In this document: piece by piece, positions 17,383 to 25,741 of the stretch
How positions within the stretch are numbered: position 1 is the stretch's first letter
Layout: every line of letters starts with the position of its first letter
Source of the DNA: Frankia sp. AgB1.9
Lineage (GTDB): Bacteria; Actinomycetota; Actinomycetes; Frankiales; Frankiaceae
DNA length: 59,115 nucleotides
Direction: 5' to 3'
NCBI RefSeq assembly: GCF_016786355.1
Contig: NZ_JADWYX010000050.1
Coordinates: 7,084-66,198 of the forward strand
The notes under the pieces: generated by a model
Databases searched by the model: none
What the model was told of the DNA's origin: nothing
The model's input: the letters and a program-made list of their open reading frames with translations, nothing else
Position numbers and translations under genes: made by a program

Positions 17383-18429
17383 ATGACCGCGCAGGACTCG
17401 ATCTCCGCCCAGCCAAGCGTCGAGGCGCCGCGGCGGCAGTTCGTCAACGATCCCGATGCCATCGTGGAGGAGGCGTTGGAAGGCCTGGAAGCGGCCTATC
17501 CACGCCTGATCCGGTGGAACCGTGATCCCAGCTTCGTCGCCAGGGCCACGCCGGCGCCCGCCGGGCAGGTGGCAGTCCTCTCGGGCGGCGGGTCCGGGCA
17601 CGAGCCGCTGCACGTCGGGATGGTCGGCGCGGGGATGCTCGACGCCGCCGTCCCGGGCGCGGTGTTCGCGAGCCCGACGGCCGGGCAGATCCTGGCCGCC
17701 ACCCAGGCGGTGGCGGGCGGGGCCGGGGTGGTGCACGTCGTGAAGAACTACACCGGCGACGTGCTGAACTTCGAGATCGCCGCCGAGGTCGCCGCCGACG
17801 ACGGGATCGAGGTGCGCCAGGTGCTGGTCGACGACGACCTGGCGACGACGTCCGCCACCGGCGACGGGCCGGGCCGGCGCGGAACCGCCGCGACCGTGGT
17901 CGTAGAGAAGATCGCGGGTGCGGCGGCCGCCGCTGGGGCTGACCTGGCCCGGGTCGCGGCGCTCGGGCAGCGGGTCGCCGCGACGTCACGGTCGATGGCC
18001 GTCGCGCTCGCGGCCGGTGCCCATCCGGGTGACCCGCGGCCGTCGTTCGAGCTGCCGCGCGACGAGGTCGAGTTCGGCGTCGGGATCCACGGGGAGCGGG
18101 GGGTCGGCCGGCGCGCCTTCGCTTCGGCCGACGAGCTGGCCGACCTGCTGGTCCGGCCGCTGGTCGCCGATCTCGCGATCGGTCGTGGCGACCGGGTTAT
18201 CGCGATCACCAACGGCCTGGGATCGACGACCAACCTGGAGCTTGCGGTCATTCATCGGCGGGTCGCGACGATCCTCGCGGCGGCCGGCATCACGATCGAA
18301 CGGGCGCTCGTCGGCCCGTACGTCACGTCGCTGGACATGGCCGGCTGTTCGGTGACGTTGACGAGAGCCGACGACGAGCTGATCGCGCTGTGGGACGCCC
18401 CGGTCCGCACGATCGCGTTGAGCTGGTGA
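17383..18429 (+). CDS. dhaK: Dihydroxyacetone kinase subunit K
   Basis: 348 residues. DhaK binds dihydroxyacetone covalently as a hemiaminal on a histidine, here in the motif GVGIHGERG. Other family marks are LSGGGSGHEP near the N-terminus and HVVKNYTGDVLNF. The ATG at 17383 is used; a GTG at 17371 would add four residues and neither has a strong ribosome site. dhaL follows after 77 nt. No DhaM phosphotransfer subunit is adjacent, so the phosphoryl source (ATP or a distant DhaM) is open. It fits with glpD nearby in C3 metabolism. Confidence 0.92.
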   Translation: MTAQDSISAQPSVEAPRRQFVNDPDAIVEEALEGLEAAYPRLIRWNRDPSFVARATPAPAGQVAVLSGGGSGHEPLHVGMVGAGMLDAAVPGAVFASPTAGQILAATQAVAGGAGVVHVVKNYTGDVLNFEIAAEVAADDGIEVRQVLVDDDLATTSATGDGPGRRGTAATVVVEKIAGAAAAAGADLARVAALGQRVAATSRSMAVALAAGAHPGDPRPSFELPRDEVEFGVGIHGERGVGRRAFASADELADLLVRPLVADLAIGRGDRVIAITNGLGSTTNLELAVIHRRVATILAAAGITIERALVGPYVTSLDMAGCSVTLTRADDELIALWDAPVRTIALSW

Positions 18430-18506
18430 CCCCGGCCGGCCAGGCGCTGGACCCAGGGTGGCGGAGCGGCGCTGCTGGTGACAGGCGGTGCGCCGGAGGA
18501 GGCGAA

Positions 18507-19226
18507 GTGGACGGAACAGCGGTGGACACGAACGAAGGCCCAGACCAAGGCGTGACGGGCGTGACGGGCGAAGGTCCAGTGGCCGATGAACGGCGCGCCG
18601 AAGACCAGCCCGGTGGCCTGGACGTGGTGAGTGCGTGGGCGTGGGTGGAGGCGTTCCACCGGCGATTCTCGGCCGACGCCGCCGAACTCGGCGATCTCGA
18701 CCGCCGAGCCGGTGACGGGGACTTCGGGAACAACATCCTGGCCGCGCTGCGGCGGGTCCGGGCCCGGCTCGAACAGACGCAGCCGACGACACCCGGCGCT
18801 GTGTTCCTCGGCGTCTCGCACGGGTTCCTGAACACCGGTGGTACGTCCGGCCCGCTGTTCGGGCTGTGGTTTCGCGGCATCGGCCGGGTCACGGACGGAC
18901 CCGTGCTGACGCTCGCGCAGCTGGCGGCCGGCGTCGAGGCCGGCACCGCGACGGTCCAGCGCCTCGGCAAGGCGCGTCCCGGCGACAAGACCATGGTCGA
19001 CGCGATGGTTCCCGCCGTGGGCGCGCTCGCCGCGGCCGTCGCGGACGGGCTGGATCTTCCCGACGGCGTCGCGCTCGCCGCCGAGGCCGCCCGCGGCGGC
19101 GCGCTGGCCACCGAGTCGCTGCGCGCCCGCCGTGGCCGGGCCTCGTACGTCGGAGATGTCGCCCGTGGTGTGCTCGACCCGGGCGCCCTCACCGTGGCGC
19201 TGTTCTTCGACTCCTGTCGCGGCTAG
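18507..19226 (+). CDS. dhaL: Dihydroxyacetone kinase subunit L
   Basis: 239 residues. DhaL is the nucleotide-binding half that passes phosphate to dihydroxyacetone on DhaK. The metal/ADP site appears as AGDGDFGNNI, followed by NTGGTSGPL and PGDKTMVDAM. The GTG at 18507 is chosen because GGAGGAGG lies 5 nt upstream (18495-18502); it gives about 30 N-terminal residues before the fold begins. The first motif has DGDFG where DGDHG is more usual, a change to check for activity. Confidence 0.9.
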   Translation: MDGTAVDTNEGPDQGVTGVTGEGPVADERRAEDQPGGLDVVSAWAWVEAFHRRFSADAAELGDLDRRAGDGDFGNNILAALRRVRARLEQTQPTTPGAVFLGVSHGFLNTGGTSGPLFGLWFRGIGRVTDGPVLTLAQLAAGVEAGTATVQRLGKARPGDKTMVDAMVPAVGALAAAVADGLDLPDGVALAAEAARGGALATESLRARRGRASYVGDVARGVLDPGALTVALFFDSCRG

Positions 19227-19409
19227 CCCTAGCACTAGCCCTTTCCCGGGCCCGCGCTGAATTGCCGGCCCGGGCTGGTCGCGAGGGCGGAAGGTCGGTT
19301 TTCTGACCGGTTGTCCAGCACCGTGCGGCGCGTGGCATATTCAGCCGTGCGCGGTCGCTCCGCGCCGCCTGATCTTGTGAGTCCGCACTGCTGGGGGGCA
19401 CCACCGACG

Positions 19410-21005
19410 ATGACCGACACCGGTGTTCCCCTGCAGGAGCGGCGTCCGGGCGACCCGGAGATGCTGGGCCGCCACCGGATCCTGGGCCGGCTCGGTGCCG
19501 GTGGCATGGGAGTCGTCTACCTGGCCGAAGGCCCGTTCGGGCAGGTGGCGGTCAAGCTCATCCGCGAGGACCTCGCCGACGACCCGGACTTCCGGCGCCG
19601 GTTCCAGCGCGAGGTCCAGGCCTGTTTCCGGGTCGGGGGTACGCGAACGGTCCGCCTGGTCGACTTCGAGCTGGCCGCGGCCCGTCCCTGGCTCGCGACC
19701 GAGTTCGTCGACGCGCTCAATCTTGCCGAGCACGTGCGCGAGCATGGCCCGCTAAGCGCCGACGAACAGCTTCTGCTGGGCGCCGGGCTCGCCGAGGCGT
19801 TGCTCTCGATTCACGCCACCGGCCTGATCCACCGTGACTTCAAACCGTCGAACGTGTTGTGGACGGCGCACGGTCCCAAGGTCATTGATTTCGGTATCGC
19901 CGCGGCGGCCGACGCGGCCGGTCTGACCTCGACCGGGCATTTCGTCGGCACGCCCGGCTGGCACTCGCCTGAGCAGGTCTCCGGCCAGGAGGTCACCGGC
20001 GCGGCGGACATCTTCGCCTGGGGCGGACTGCTCTGCTATGCCGCGACCGGGAAGCCGCCGTTCGGCAGCGGCACGCCGGAGCTGGTGCTGCACCGGGTCG
20101 CGGCGGCCGAACCGATCGTCGACCGCGAGCTGCTCGCGCCGGCCCTGCGCGAGCCGGTGGCCAGTGCCATGGCCCGGGATCCTTCGGCCCGGCCGACCGC
20201 CGCGGACCTGTATGCCGCCCTGATCGGCCCGGTACCGAGTGACGTCAACCTCCCGGTGACCCGGGTCCTGGTGTCCAAGCCGGGGGACACGCCCCCCGCC
20301 ACCCCCGTCGCCGTGGCGCCGACACCCCCCTGGTCGGCGACCGTGGCTGCGGGCCAGGGTGCACCCGGGTCTCCCCGGCCGCGCCGGTCGCGCAAGCTGA
20401 TCGCGGCGTTCGTGGTCGGTGGCGTGCTTCTGCTCGCCGCGGCCGGCACCATCGTGGGCCTCGTGGCGACCCGGGGTGGTGGTGGTGATGGTGGCACGCC
20501 GGCCAGCGCCGACACCTCGGCCGACTTCACGGCGGACGCGCCCTGGCGGATCACGATCGACGACCAGATCAACGGCAACGACCCCGAGGGCTGCGTGGTG
20601 ACCGTCCTGGACGGCGACGGCGTGGAGCGCGGGAAGCTCGACGGGATCTACGGGCGCAAGACCTACCAGGTCTCCGTGCTCGGAGCGTTCCACTGGACGG
20701 TCAACAACGACGCCTGCGTCGTGACCCCCGAGAAGGGCGCGGGCGACGTGCCACTGCCCTTCGCCCAGCAGGCCTACGAGGGCGACACGCCGTCCTTCCA
20801 GGCGCAGGGCCCGATCTCGGTCGACCCCATCGACTTCGGCGACGCCGACAGCTGCGACCTCACCCTGCGGGCGGTCGACGGCCGGACGCTCGACTTCACC
20901 ACGGCCCACAAGGGCGACGGCCCGGTCACGCTGGACCCCGGCGCCCCGACCGAGGTCTACCTGGCCGAGCCCGGCTGCGGCATCAAGATCACGGCGGCCG
21001 GGTAG
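19410..21005 (+). CDS. Membrane Ser/Thr protein kinase (PknB-like)
   Basis: 531 residues. The cytosolic kinase domain (about 12-280) has GRLGAGGMGVVY, the ATP lysine in VAVKLI, the catalytic loop HRDFKPSN (phenylalanine instead of the common leucine), DFG in VIDFGIA and an SPE motif. A Pro/Ala-rich juxtamembrane segment leads to one transmembrane helix near 330-352 and an extracellular domain of about 170 residues with a few cysteines. It lacks PASTA repeats, so the sensed signal is unknown. The ATG at 19410 is preceded by GGGGGG at 19393-19398. No obvious substrate gene is linked. Confidence 0.88.
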   Translation: MTDTGVPLQERRPGDPEMLGRHRILGRLGAGGMGVVYLAEGPFGQVAVKLIREDLADDPDFRRRFQREVQACFRVGGTRTVRLVDFELAAARPWLATEFVDALNLAEHVREHGPLSADEQLLLGAGLAEALLSIHATGLIHRDFKPSNVLWTAHGPKVIDFGIAAAADAAGLTSTGHFVGTPGWHSPEQVSGQEVTGAADIFAWGGLLCYAATGKPPFGSGTPELVLHRVAAAEPIVDRELLAPALREPVASAMARDPSARPTAADLYAALIGPVPSDVNLPVTRVLVSKPGDTPPATPVAVAPTPPWSATVAAGQGAPGSPRPRRSRKLIAAFVVGGVLLLAAAGTIVGLVATRGGGGDGGTPASADTSADFTADAPWRITIDDQINGNDPEGCVVTVLDGDGVERGKLDGIYGRKTYQVSVLGAFHWTVNNDACVVTPEKGAGDVPLPFAQQAYEGDTPSFQAQGPISVDPIDFGDADSCDLTLRAVDGRTLDFTTAHKGDGPVTLDPGAPTEVYLAEPGCGIKITAAG

Positions 21006-21119
21006 CCCATCGGCTATCTGGAGACGGCCGTCGACCTCGCGATCGCGCCGCTGGTCGCGGCCGCCTGAGCTTCCGGCTGGCTCGCGAGACGACCTGGCTG
21101 ACGCGCGGCCGGCGGCCGG

Positions 21120-21662
21120 TCAGGCCTGCTGGGCCTCGCCGGAGGGGTTCAGCATCCCGAGCAGGCGGTCGAGGAACGTGACCTGGCCCCGGACGAGCTT
21201 GGTCCGGGCGGTCGCCACGTCGAACCAGGCGACCCGGTCGATCTCGGGAAAGGCTTGGACCCGGCCCGAGCCGCGCGGCCACTCCAGCTCGAAGGTGTTG
21301 CTGACGGCCGTCGCCGGGTCGAACTCGCCGCGCACCGCGAACGCCGTCACGATCTTGCCGGTGGACTGGCGGGCCTCACCGAGCTCCAGCCACGCACCCG
21401 CCGGTGGCGGCGAGCCGAGCTCCTCGGCGAACTCCCGCGCGGCGGCCAGCCGCAGGTCCTCGCCGGGCTCGGTCTCGCCCTTCGGGATCGACCAGGCCCC
21501 CGCGTCCTTGCGCGCCCAGAACGGCCCACCCATGTGGCCGATCAGCACCTCCGGGCCACCGTCGACAACCCGGAACAGCAGCAGCCCGGCGCTGACAACC
21601 CGACCCCTGCCGGCCCCACCGCCGCTCACAGAGTCTCTGGTTCGCTCCGTCGCTTCGCTCAC
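21120..21662 (-). CDS. Nudix hydrolase
   Basis: 180 residues. The Nudix box GETEPGEDLRLAAAREFAEE, continuing LGS, matches GX5EX7REUXEEXGU, so it should cleave a nucleoside-diphosphate-linked substrate using Mg2+. The substrate cannot be assigned. The ATG overlaps the stop of the flavoprotein gene by 4 nt (ATGA), implying coupled translation. Its first ten codons contain a 20-mer that recurs at another gene junction (43589-43608), so the N-terminal tail may derive from a dispersed repeat. Confidence 0.88.
   Translation of the reverse strand: MSEATERTRDSVSGGGAGRGRVVSAGLLLFRVVDGGPEVLIGHMGGPFWARKDAGAWSIPKGETEPGEDLRLAAAREFAEELGSPPPAGAWLELGEARQSTGKIVTAFAVRGEFDPATAVSNTFELEWPRGSGRVQAFPEIDRVAWFDVATARTKLVRGQVTFLDRLLGMLNPSGEAQQA
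21634..21653. repeat. Dispersed 20-mer, copy A
   Basis: tctctggttcgctccgtcgc is identical to 43589-43608. Both copies lie just downstream of a minus-strand stop codon and at the start of the following gene. Confidence 0.8.
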
Positions 21663-23200
21663 AGGCCGTAGGTCTCCAGCAGTCGAAGCCAGACCTCGCT
21701 GACCGTGGGGAACGAGGGGACGGCGTGCCAGAGCCGCTCCAGCGGCACCTCGCCCACGATCGCGATCGTCGCCGAGTGCAGGAGCTCCTGGACGTCCTGA
21801 CCGGTGAAGGTGGCGCCGACGAGCACGCGGCGTTCCTCGTCGACGACCAGCTGGGAGGTGCCGACCAGGCCGACCCCCCGGACCGAGGAACCGGCGACGC
21901 CGCTGGTCGGCACCGAGACGGCCCGGACCGGCAGGCCGGCCTCGCGGGCGGCCTGCTCGGTCAGCCCGACGGCCGCGACCTGCGGGTCGGTGAACGTGAC
22001 GCGAGGGATGAGGCGCTCGCCCGCGACCTCGACGGGCACGGCGCCCGCCGCGTCCCGGCGGCCGGCGACGAGGTCGGCGACCAGCCGGCCCTGGTACTTG
22101 CCCATATGGGTCAGCAGCGCCCGGCCGTTCACGTCGCCGATCGCGTACAGCCAGCTCTGGCCGCCCTGTTCTGTCGGGCCGTCCGCGTCGGTGGCCGGCT
22201 GCGCGCCGACCGCGCGCAGGCTGTTGTCGACGGTGACCGGGCGGCCGGGAGTCAGGCCGACGGTCTCCAGGCCCAGATCCTCGGTGGCGGGCCGGCGGCC
22301 GACGGCGACCAGGATCTCGTCGGCCGTCAGCTCGTCGCCGTTGTCGAGGGTCACCACGACGGGCGGCCGCCGATGCTCGCTGGAAGAGGCGGCCCCCGAC
22401 CCGGCGGCATCGGCCCGCCGGACGGCGGTGACGCGGCAGCCGGTGCGCACGGTGATGCCTTCGGCCTCGAACGCGGCGCCGACCTCGTCGCCGGCGAACG
22501 GCTCCTCACGCGCGAGCAGCCGGGGCTGGCCCTCGATGATGCTCACCTCGGCCGTACCGAGCCGGCGGAACCCCTGAGCGAGCTCGGTACCGACCGCCCC
22601 ACCGCCCAGCACCACCAGCCGGCGCGGAACGATGGTCGCCCCGGTGGCACTCCGGTTGTCCCACGGCTCGACGTCGGCGAGGCCGGGAATCGGCGGCATG
22701 AACGCCTTCGTCCCGGTCGCCAGCACTACCGCCTTGCGGGCCGCGAGCCGCCGGATCGTCCCGGCCGGCGCGCCCTCGTCCGGCTGGATCACGTCGGCGG
22801 TGTCGACGTCCACCCGCAGCGGGCCGGCCAGCCGGCCGCGGCCGCGCACCAGCGTGACTCCGCGGTCGAGCAGCCACGGCACCGCGCCCTCGTCCGAGTA
22901 GCCGCCGACCATCTCGTCCCGCCTGGCGAACGCGGCCGGGGTGTCGATCTCGCCGGTCACCGCGCTCGCGGCGCCGGGCACCCGGCGCGCCGCCGCGATC
23001 ACGTCTCCCGGCCGCAGCAGCGTCTTGCTCGGGATGCACCCCCAGTAGGAGCACTCACCGCCGACGCGCTCCCGCTCGACGACGGCCACCGACAGCCCGG
23101 CCTCGGCCGCGCGGCCGGCGACCACCTCACCCGCCGGCCCGGCCCCGATCACGATGAGGTCGAAGACCTCCGGGTCTGGCCCGTTCGCGACTGCGCTCAT
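21659..23200 (-). CDS. lpdA: Flavoprotein disulfide reductase family (LpdA-like NAD(P)H oxidoreductase)
   Basis: 513 residues. FAD motif VIGAGPAGEV, redox pair GGECSYWGCIPSK, NAD(P) motif VLGGGAVGTELAQ and the second FAD site YAIGDVNG are present. The C-terminal base is atypical: the family histidine in HPHPTxSE is replaced (HAVPSFPTVSE), so lipoamide dehydrogenase activity is doubtful. In Mycobacterium tuberculosis the similarly divergent lpdA (Rv3303c), a quinone-reductase-like protein, sits beside glpD2, as here. A role in accepting electrons linked to glycerol-3-phosphate oxidation is an inference from this shared order. It begins 136 nt after glpD and overlaps the Nudix gene by 4 nt. Confidence 0.85.
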   Translation of the reverse strand: MSAVANGPDPEVFDLIVIGAGPAGEVVAGRAAEAGLSVAVVERERVGGECSYWGCIPSKTLLRPGDVIAAARRVPGAASAVTGEIDTPAAFARRDEMVGGYSDEGAVPWLLDRGVTLVRGRGRLAGPLRVDVDTADVIQPDEGAPAGTIRRLAARKAVVLATGTKAFMPPIPGLADVEPWDNRSATGATIVPRRLVVLGGGAVGTELAQGFRRLGTAEVSIIEGQPRLLAREEPFAGDEVGAAFEAEGITVRTGCRVTAVRRADAAGSGAASSSEHRRPPVVVTLDNGDELTADEILVAVGRRPATEDLGLETVGLTPGRPVTVDNSLRAVGAQPATDADGPTEQGGQSWLYAIGDVNGRALLTHMGKYQGRLVADLVAGRRDAAGAVPVEVAGERLIPRVTFTDPQVAAVGLTEQAAREAGLPVRAVSVPTSGVAGSSVRGVGLVGTSQLVVDEERRVLVGATFTGQDVQELLHSATIAIVGEVPLERLWHAVPSFPTVSEVWLRLLETYGL

Positions 23201-23336
23201 GTCACCCCGTTCGCCCTGGCTGTTGCCGAGATCGACCGTTCCACGACCGTGACCGTAAGGCCTGGGCGCGCCGCGGCGGCGCAGGCTGCCCGGAGCCTCG
23301 TCAGGTGGCGCGACGACCGTCCGGCTGGCCGCCCGG

Positions 23337-25406
23337 TCAGGAGGCCAGGTCGGTCATGGTGCCTGGTGCGGCGCCGTCGGGGTGGGACGGGCCGGCGGCG
23401 CCGTTGCTGGACACCCGGGTGATCGAGCTGACGACGGCGCGGCGGGCGGCGCGCAGGCTCGCCGCGGCGGTGGCCGCCGCCGAGGTCGCGGCCGAGGCGA
23501 CGGTGACGCCGGTGATGGGAACCGTGTCGTCCAGGTCGACGTCGGCGGGAACGGGCGTCGCCGGCTGCGGGCGGGCGGTGGCGCGCACGGACGGCAGCCG
23601 GCGGGCATCCGGCGCCGCGCGCCGGGTCACGTCCGCCGTGGCGTCGTCGGCTTCCTCCTGGGACGCGCGCTCGGCGGCGACGCGGGCCTCGTACAGCTCG
23701 ATCTCGGCGCGGATTCGCGCCTCGTCCCAGCCGAGCACCGGGGCGACCAGCTCCGCGACCGGGCCGGCGGCGGCCAGGCCCCGGTCCGCCGCCTCGAAGG
23801 AGATGCGGGTGCGGCGGGTCAGCACGTCCTCCAGCCGCAGCGCGCCCTCGTGCGTCACCGCGTACAGCGCCTCGACGGCGAGGTACGCCTCCGCGCCGGG
23901 CAGCGCCGCGCCGAGGCTCGGCTCGGCGACGACCAGGTCGACGAGCTCCTCGGTCAGCGTCCCGTACCGGCGCAGCAGGTGCTCGATCCGGGCGACGTGC
24001 AGGCCGGCGCGCTCCGCGAGCCGCTCGCGGGCGTTCCACAGCGCCTGGTACCCGTCGGCGCCGAGCAGCGGGGTCTTGTCGGTGCACGACGGCGGCACCA
24101 CCCGGGTCAGCCCGGCGACCGCCGCGTCCACCGCGTCCTCGGCCATCACCCGGTACGTCGTGTACTTCCCGCCGGCGACCGTCGTCAGCCCCGGCGCGGC
24201 GGCGATGACGGCGTGCTCGCGGGACAGCTGCGCGGTGTCCTCGGACTCGCCGGCCAGCAGCGGGCGCAGGCCGGCGTAGACGCCGACGATGTCGTCCCGG
24301 GTGAGCGGGCTGCGCAGCACCCGGTTGAGCTGGTCGAGCAGATAGTCGATGTCGGCCCGGGTCGCCGCCGGGTGGGCGAGGTCGAGCTCCCAGTCGGTGT
24401 CGGTGGTGCCGATGATCCAGTGGGTGCCCCAGGGGATGACGAACAGCACGCTGCGCTCGGTCCGCAGGATCAGCCCGGTGGTGCCCTGCAGCCGGTCGCG
24501 CGGGACGACCAGGTGCACGCCCTTCGACGCTCGCACGGAGACCGTTCCCCGGGCGCCCCGGCCGCCGCCGAGCAGCGCGTGCAGGTCGTCGGTCCAGACC
24601 CCGGTGGCGCCGATCGTCTGGCGGGCCCTGACCCGGATCTCGGCGCCGTCCGGCGACTCCAGGTCGCGCACGACCGCGCCGGTCACCCGGTCCTCCTCCC
24701 GCAGCAGCCCGACGACCGGCGCGGACGTCACGACCGCGGCGCCGTACCTGGCCGCGGTGCGGCCGACGAACATCGTGTGCCGGGCGTCGTCGACCTGCCC
24801 GTCCCAGTACTGGATCGCGCCGACCAGGGCGTCCGACCGCAGCGCCGGGAACTCGCGCAACGCCGCCTTGCGGGTCAGATGCCGGTGCATCGGCAGGCCG
24901 CCGGAGTGCTGTGTGCCGGGAGCTGGGCTGATCCGGGCAAGGCCCTGGCCCAGGGTGTCGTAGAGCAGCACGCCGCTGCCGATGTAGGCCCGCTCCCAGC
25001 CGTGGTGCGTCAGCGGCAGCAGGAACGGCACCGGGCGGACCAGGTGCGGGGCCAGCGTCTCCAGCAGCAGGGTCCGCTCCCGCAACGCCTCGCGGACCAG
25101 CGCGCCGTTGAGCTGCTCCAGGTAGCGCAGCCCGCCGTGGATCAGCTTGCTGGACCGGCTGGACGTGCCCGCCGCGAGGTCGCGGGCCTCGACGAGGGCG
25201 ACGGACAGGCCGCGGGCCGCCGCGTCCAGCGCGGTGCCGGCGCCGGTGACGCCGCCGCCGATGACGAGCACGTCGAACGTCTCGGTGGCGAGGCGCCGCA
25301 GCGCCTCGGCGCGCTGCGCCGGCCCGAGCCGACCGCCGGCCGTGGCGATCGGCGGGACGGCGGCGGCGTCGGGGACGAAGCCGTCCGAAGGGTCCGTGCC
25401 GGGCAT
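23337..25406 (-). CDS. glpD: Aerobic glycerol-3-phosphate dehydrogenase
   Basis: 689 residues. This FAD enzyme oxidises sn-glycerol 3-phosphate to dihydroxyacetone phosphate at the membrane and passes electrons to quinone. FAD motif VIGGGVTGAGTALDAAARG, then SSRSSKLIHGGLRYLEQ and the C-terminal helical DAO_C domain (about 420-545) are present. The last 120 or so residues are an Ala/Thr/Pro-rich tail not found in the core family. The ATG at 25406 has a strong AGGAGG ribosome site. With dhaKL and lpdA it forms a local C3-metabolism set. Confidence 0.93.
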   Translation of the reverse strand: MPGTDPSDGFVPDAAAVPPIATAGGRLGPAQRAEALRRLATETFDVLVIGGGVTGAGTALDAAARGLSVALVEARDLAAGTSSRSSKLIHGGLRYLEQLNGALVREALRERTLLLETLAPHLVRPVPFLLPLTHHGWERAYIGSGVLLYDTLGQGLARISPAPGTQHSGGLPMHRHLTRKAALREFPALRSDALVGAIQYWDGQVDDARHTMFVGRTAARYGAAVVTSAPVVGLLREEDRVTGAVVRDLESPDGAEIRVRARQTIGATGVWTDDLHALLGGGRGARGTVSVRASKGVHLVVPRDRLQGTTGLILRTERSVLFVIPWGTHWIIGTTDTDWELDLAHPAATRADIDYLLDQLNRVLRSPLTRDDIVGVYAGLRPLLAGESEDTAQLSREHAVIAAAPGLTTVAGGKYTTYRVMAEDAVDAAVAGLTRVVPPSCTDKTPLLGADGYQALWNARERLAERAGLHVARIEHLLRRYGTLTEELVDLVVAEPSLGAALPGAEAYLAVEALYAVTHEGALRLEDVLTRRTRISFEAADRGLAAAGPVAELVAPVLGWDEARIRAEIELYEARVAAERASQEEADDATADVTRRAAPDARRLPSVRATARPQPATPVPADVDLDDTVPITGVTVASAATSAAATAAASLRAARRAVVSSITRVSSNGAAGPSHPDGAAPGTMTDLAS

Positions 25407-25741
25407 CGGGGGTACCTCCTACGGATACCTGTGCGGCCGAGAGCGGGTTCGGGGCGTGGTCCCCGCCAGCCACCATCGTGCCGGGCGGGTGTGACAACTG
25501 CCCCCGCGGCGGATCGGAGACGCGGTGATGTACGCCGCTGTTGGGCTGGTGTCCCGGACCTGGTAACCAACCGGCCGAACCGAGCCCTTCAGCGCCTGCA
25601 TCTTGCGCCCTTCCGGTGGATGATCGCGGTGTCGGCCAGCCAGCCGTCGCGTCATCTGTTACTTATGGGTAACCTATGACCCGCCGGCCGACGCCCCGGC
25701 ACCGCCCGGCGGCGGTGCCGCGCACCCGGGAGCGAGCACCC
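25407..25741. promoter_or_regulatory. Divergent glpD / acyl-CoA dehydrogenase promoter region with a dyad
   Basis: 335 nt without a gene. The clearest element is GTTAC-ttatgg-GTAAC at 25658-25673 in a locally AT-rich stretch about 70 nt before the acyl-CoA dehydrogenase start; the shape suits a TetR-type repressor. A GGTAACC palindrome occurs near 25563 on the glpD side. No regulator gene adjoins. Confidence 0.5.

Noticed and set aside
21659..23200. Annotation as dihydrolipoamide dehydrogenase or mercuric reductase
   Set aside because: The catalytic C-terminal histidine motif is absent and neither 2-oxoacid dehydrogenase nor mer genes adjoin, so a generic LpdA-like assignment is safer.
23382..25679. 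765-codon plus-strand open frame opposite glpD
   Set aside because: glpD has clear FAD motifs and a strong ribosome site; the opposite frame is compositional shadow.
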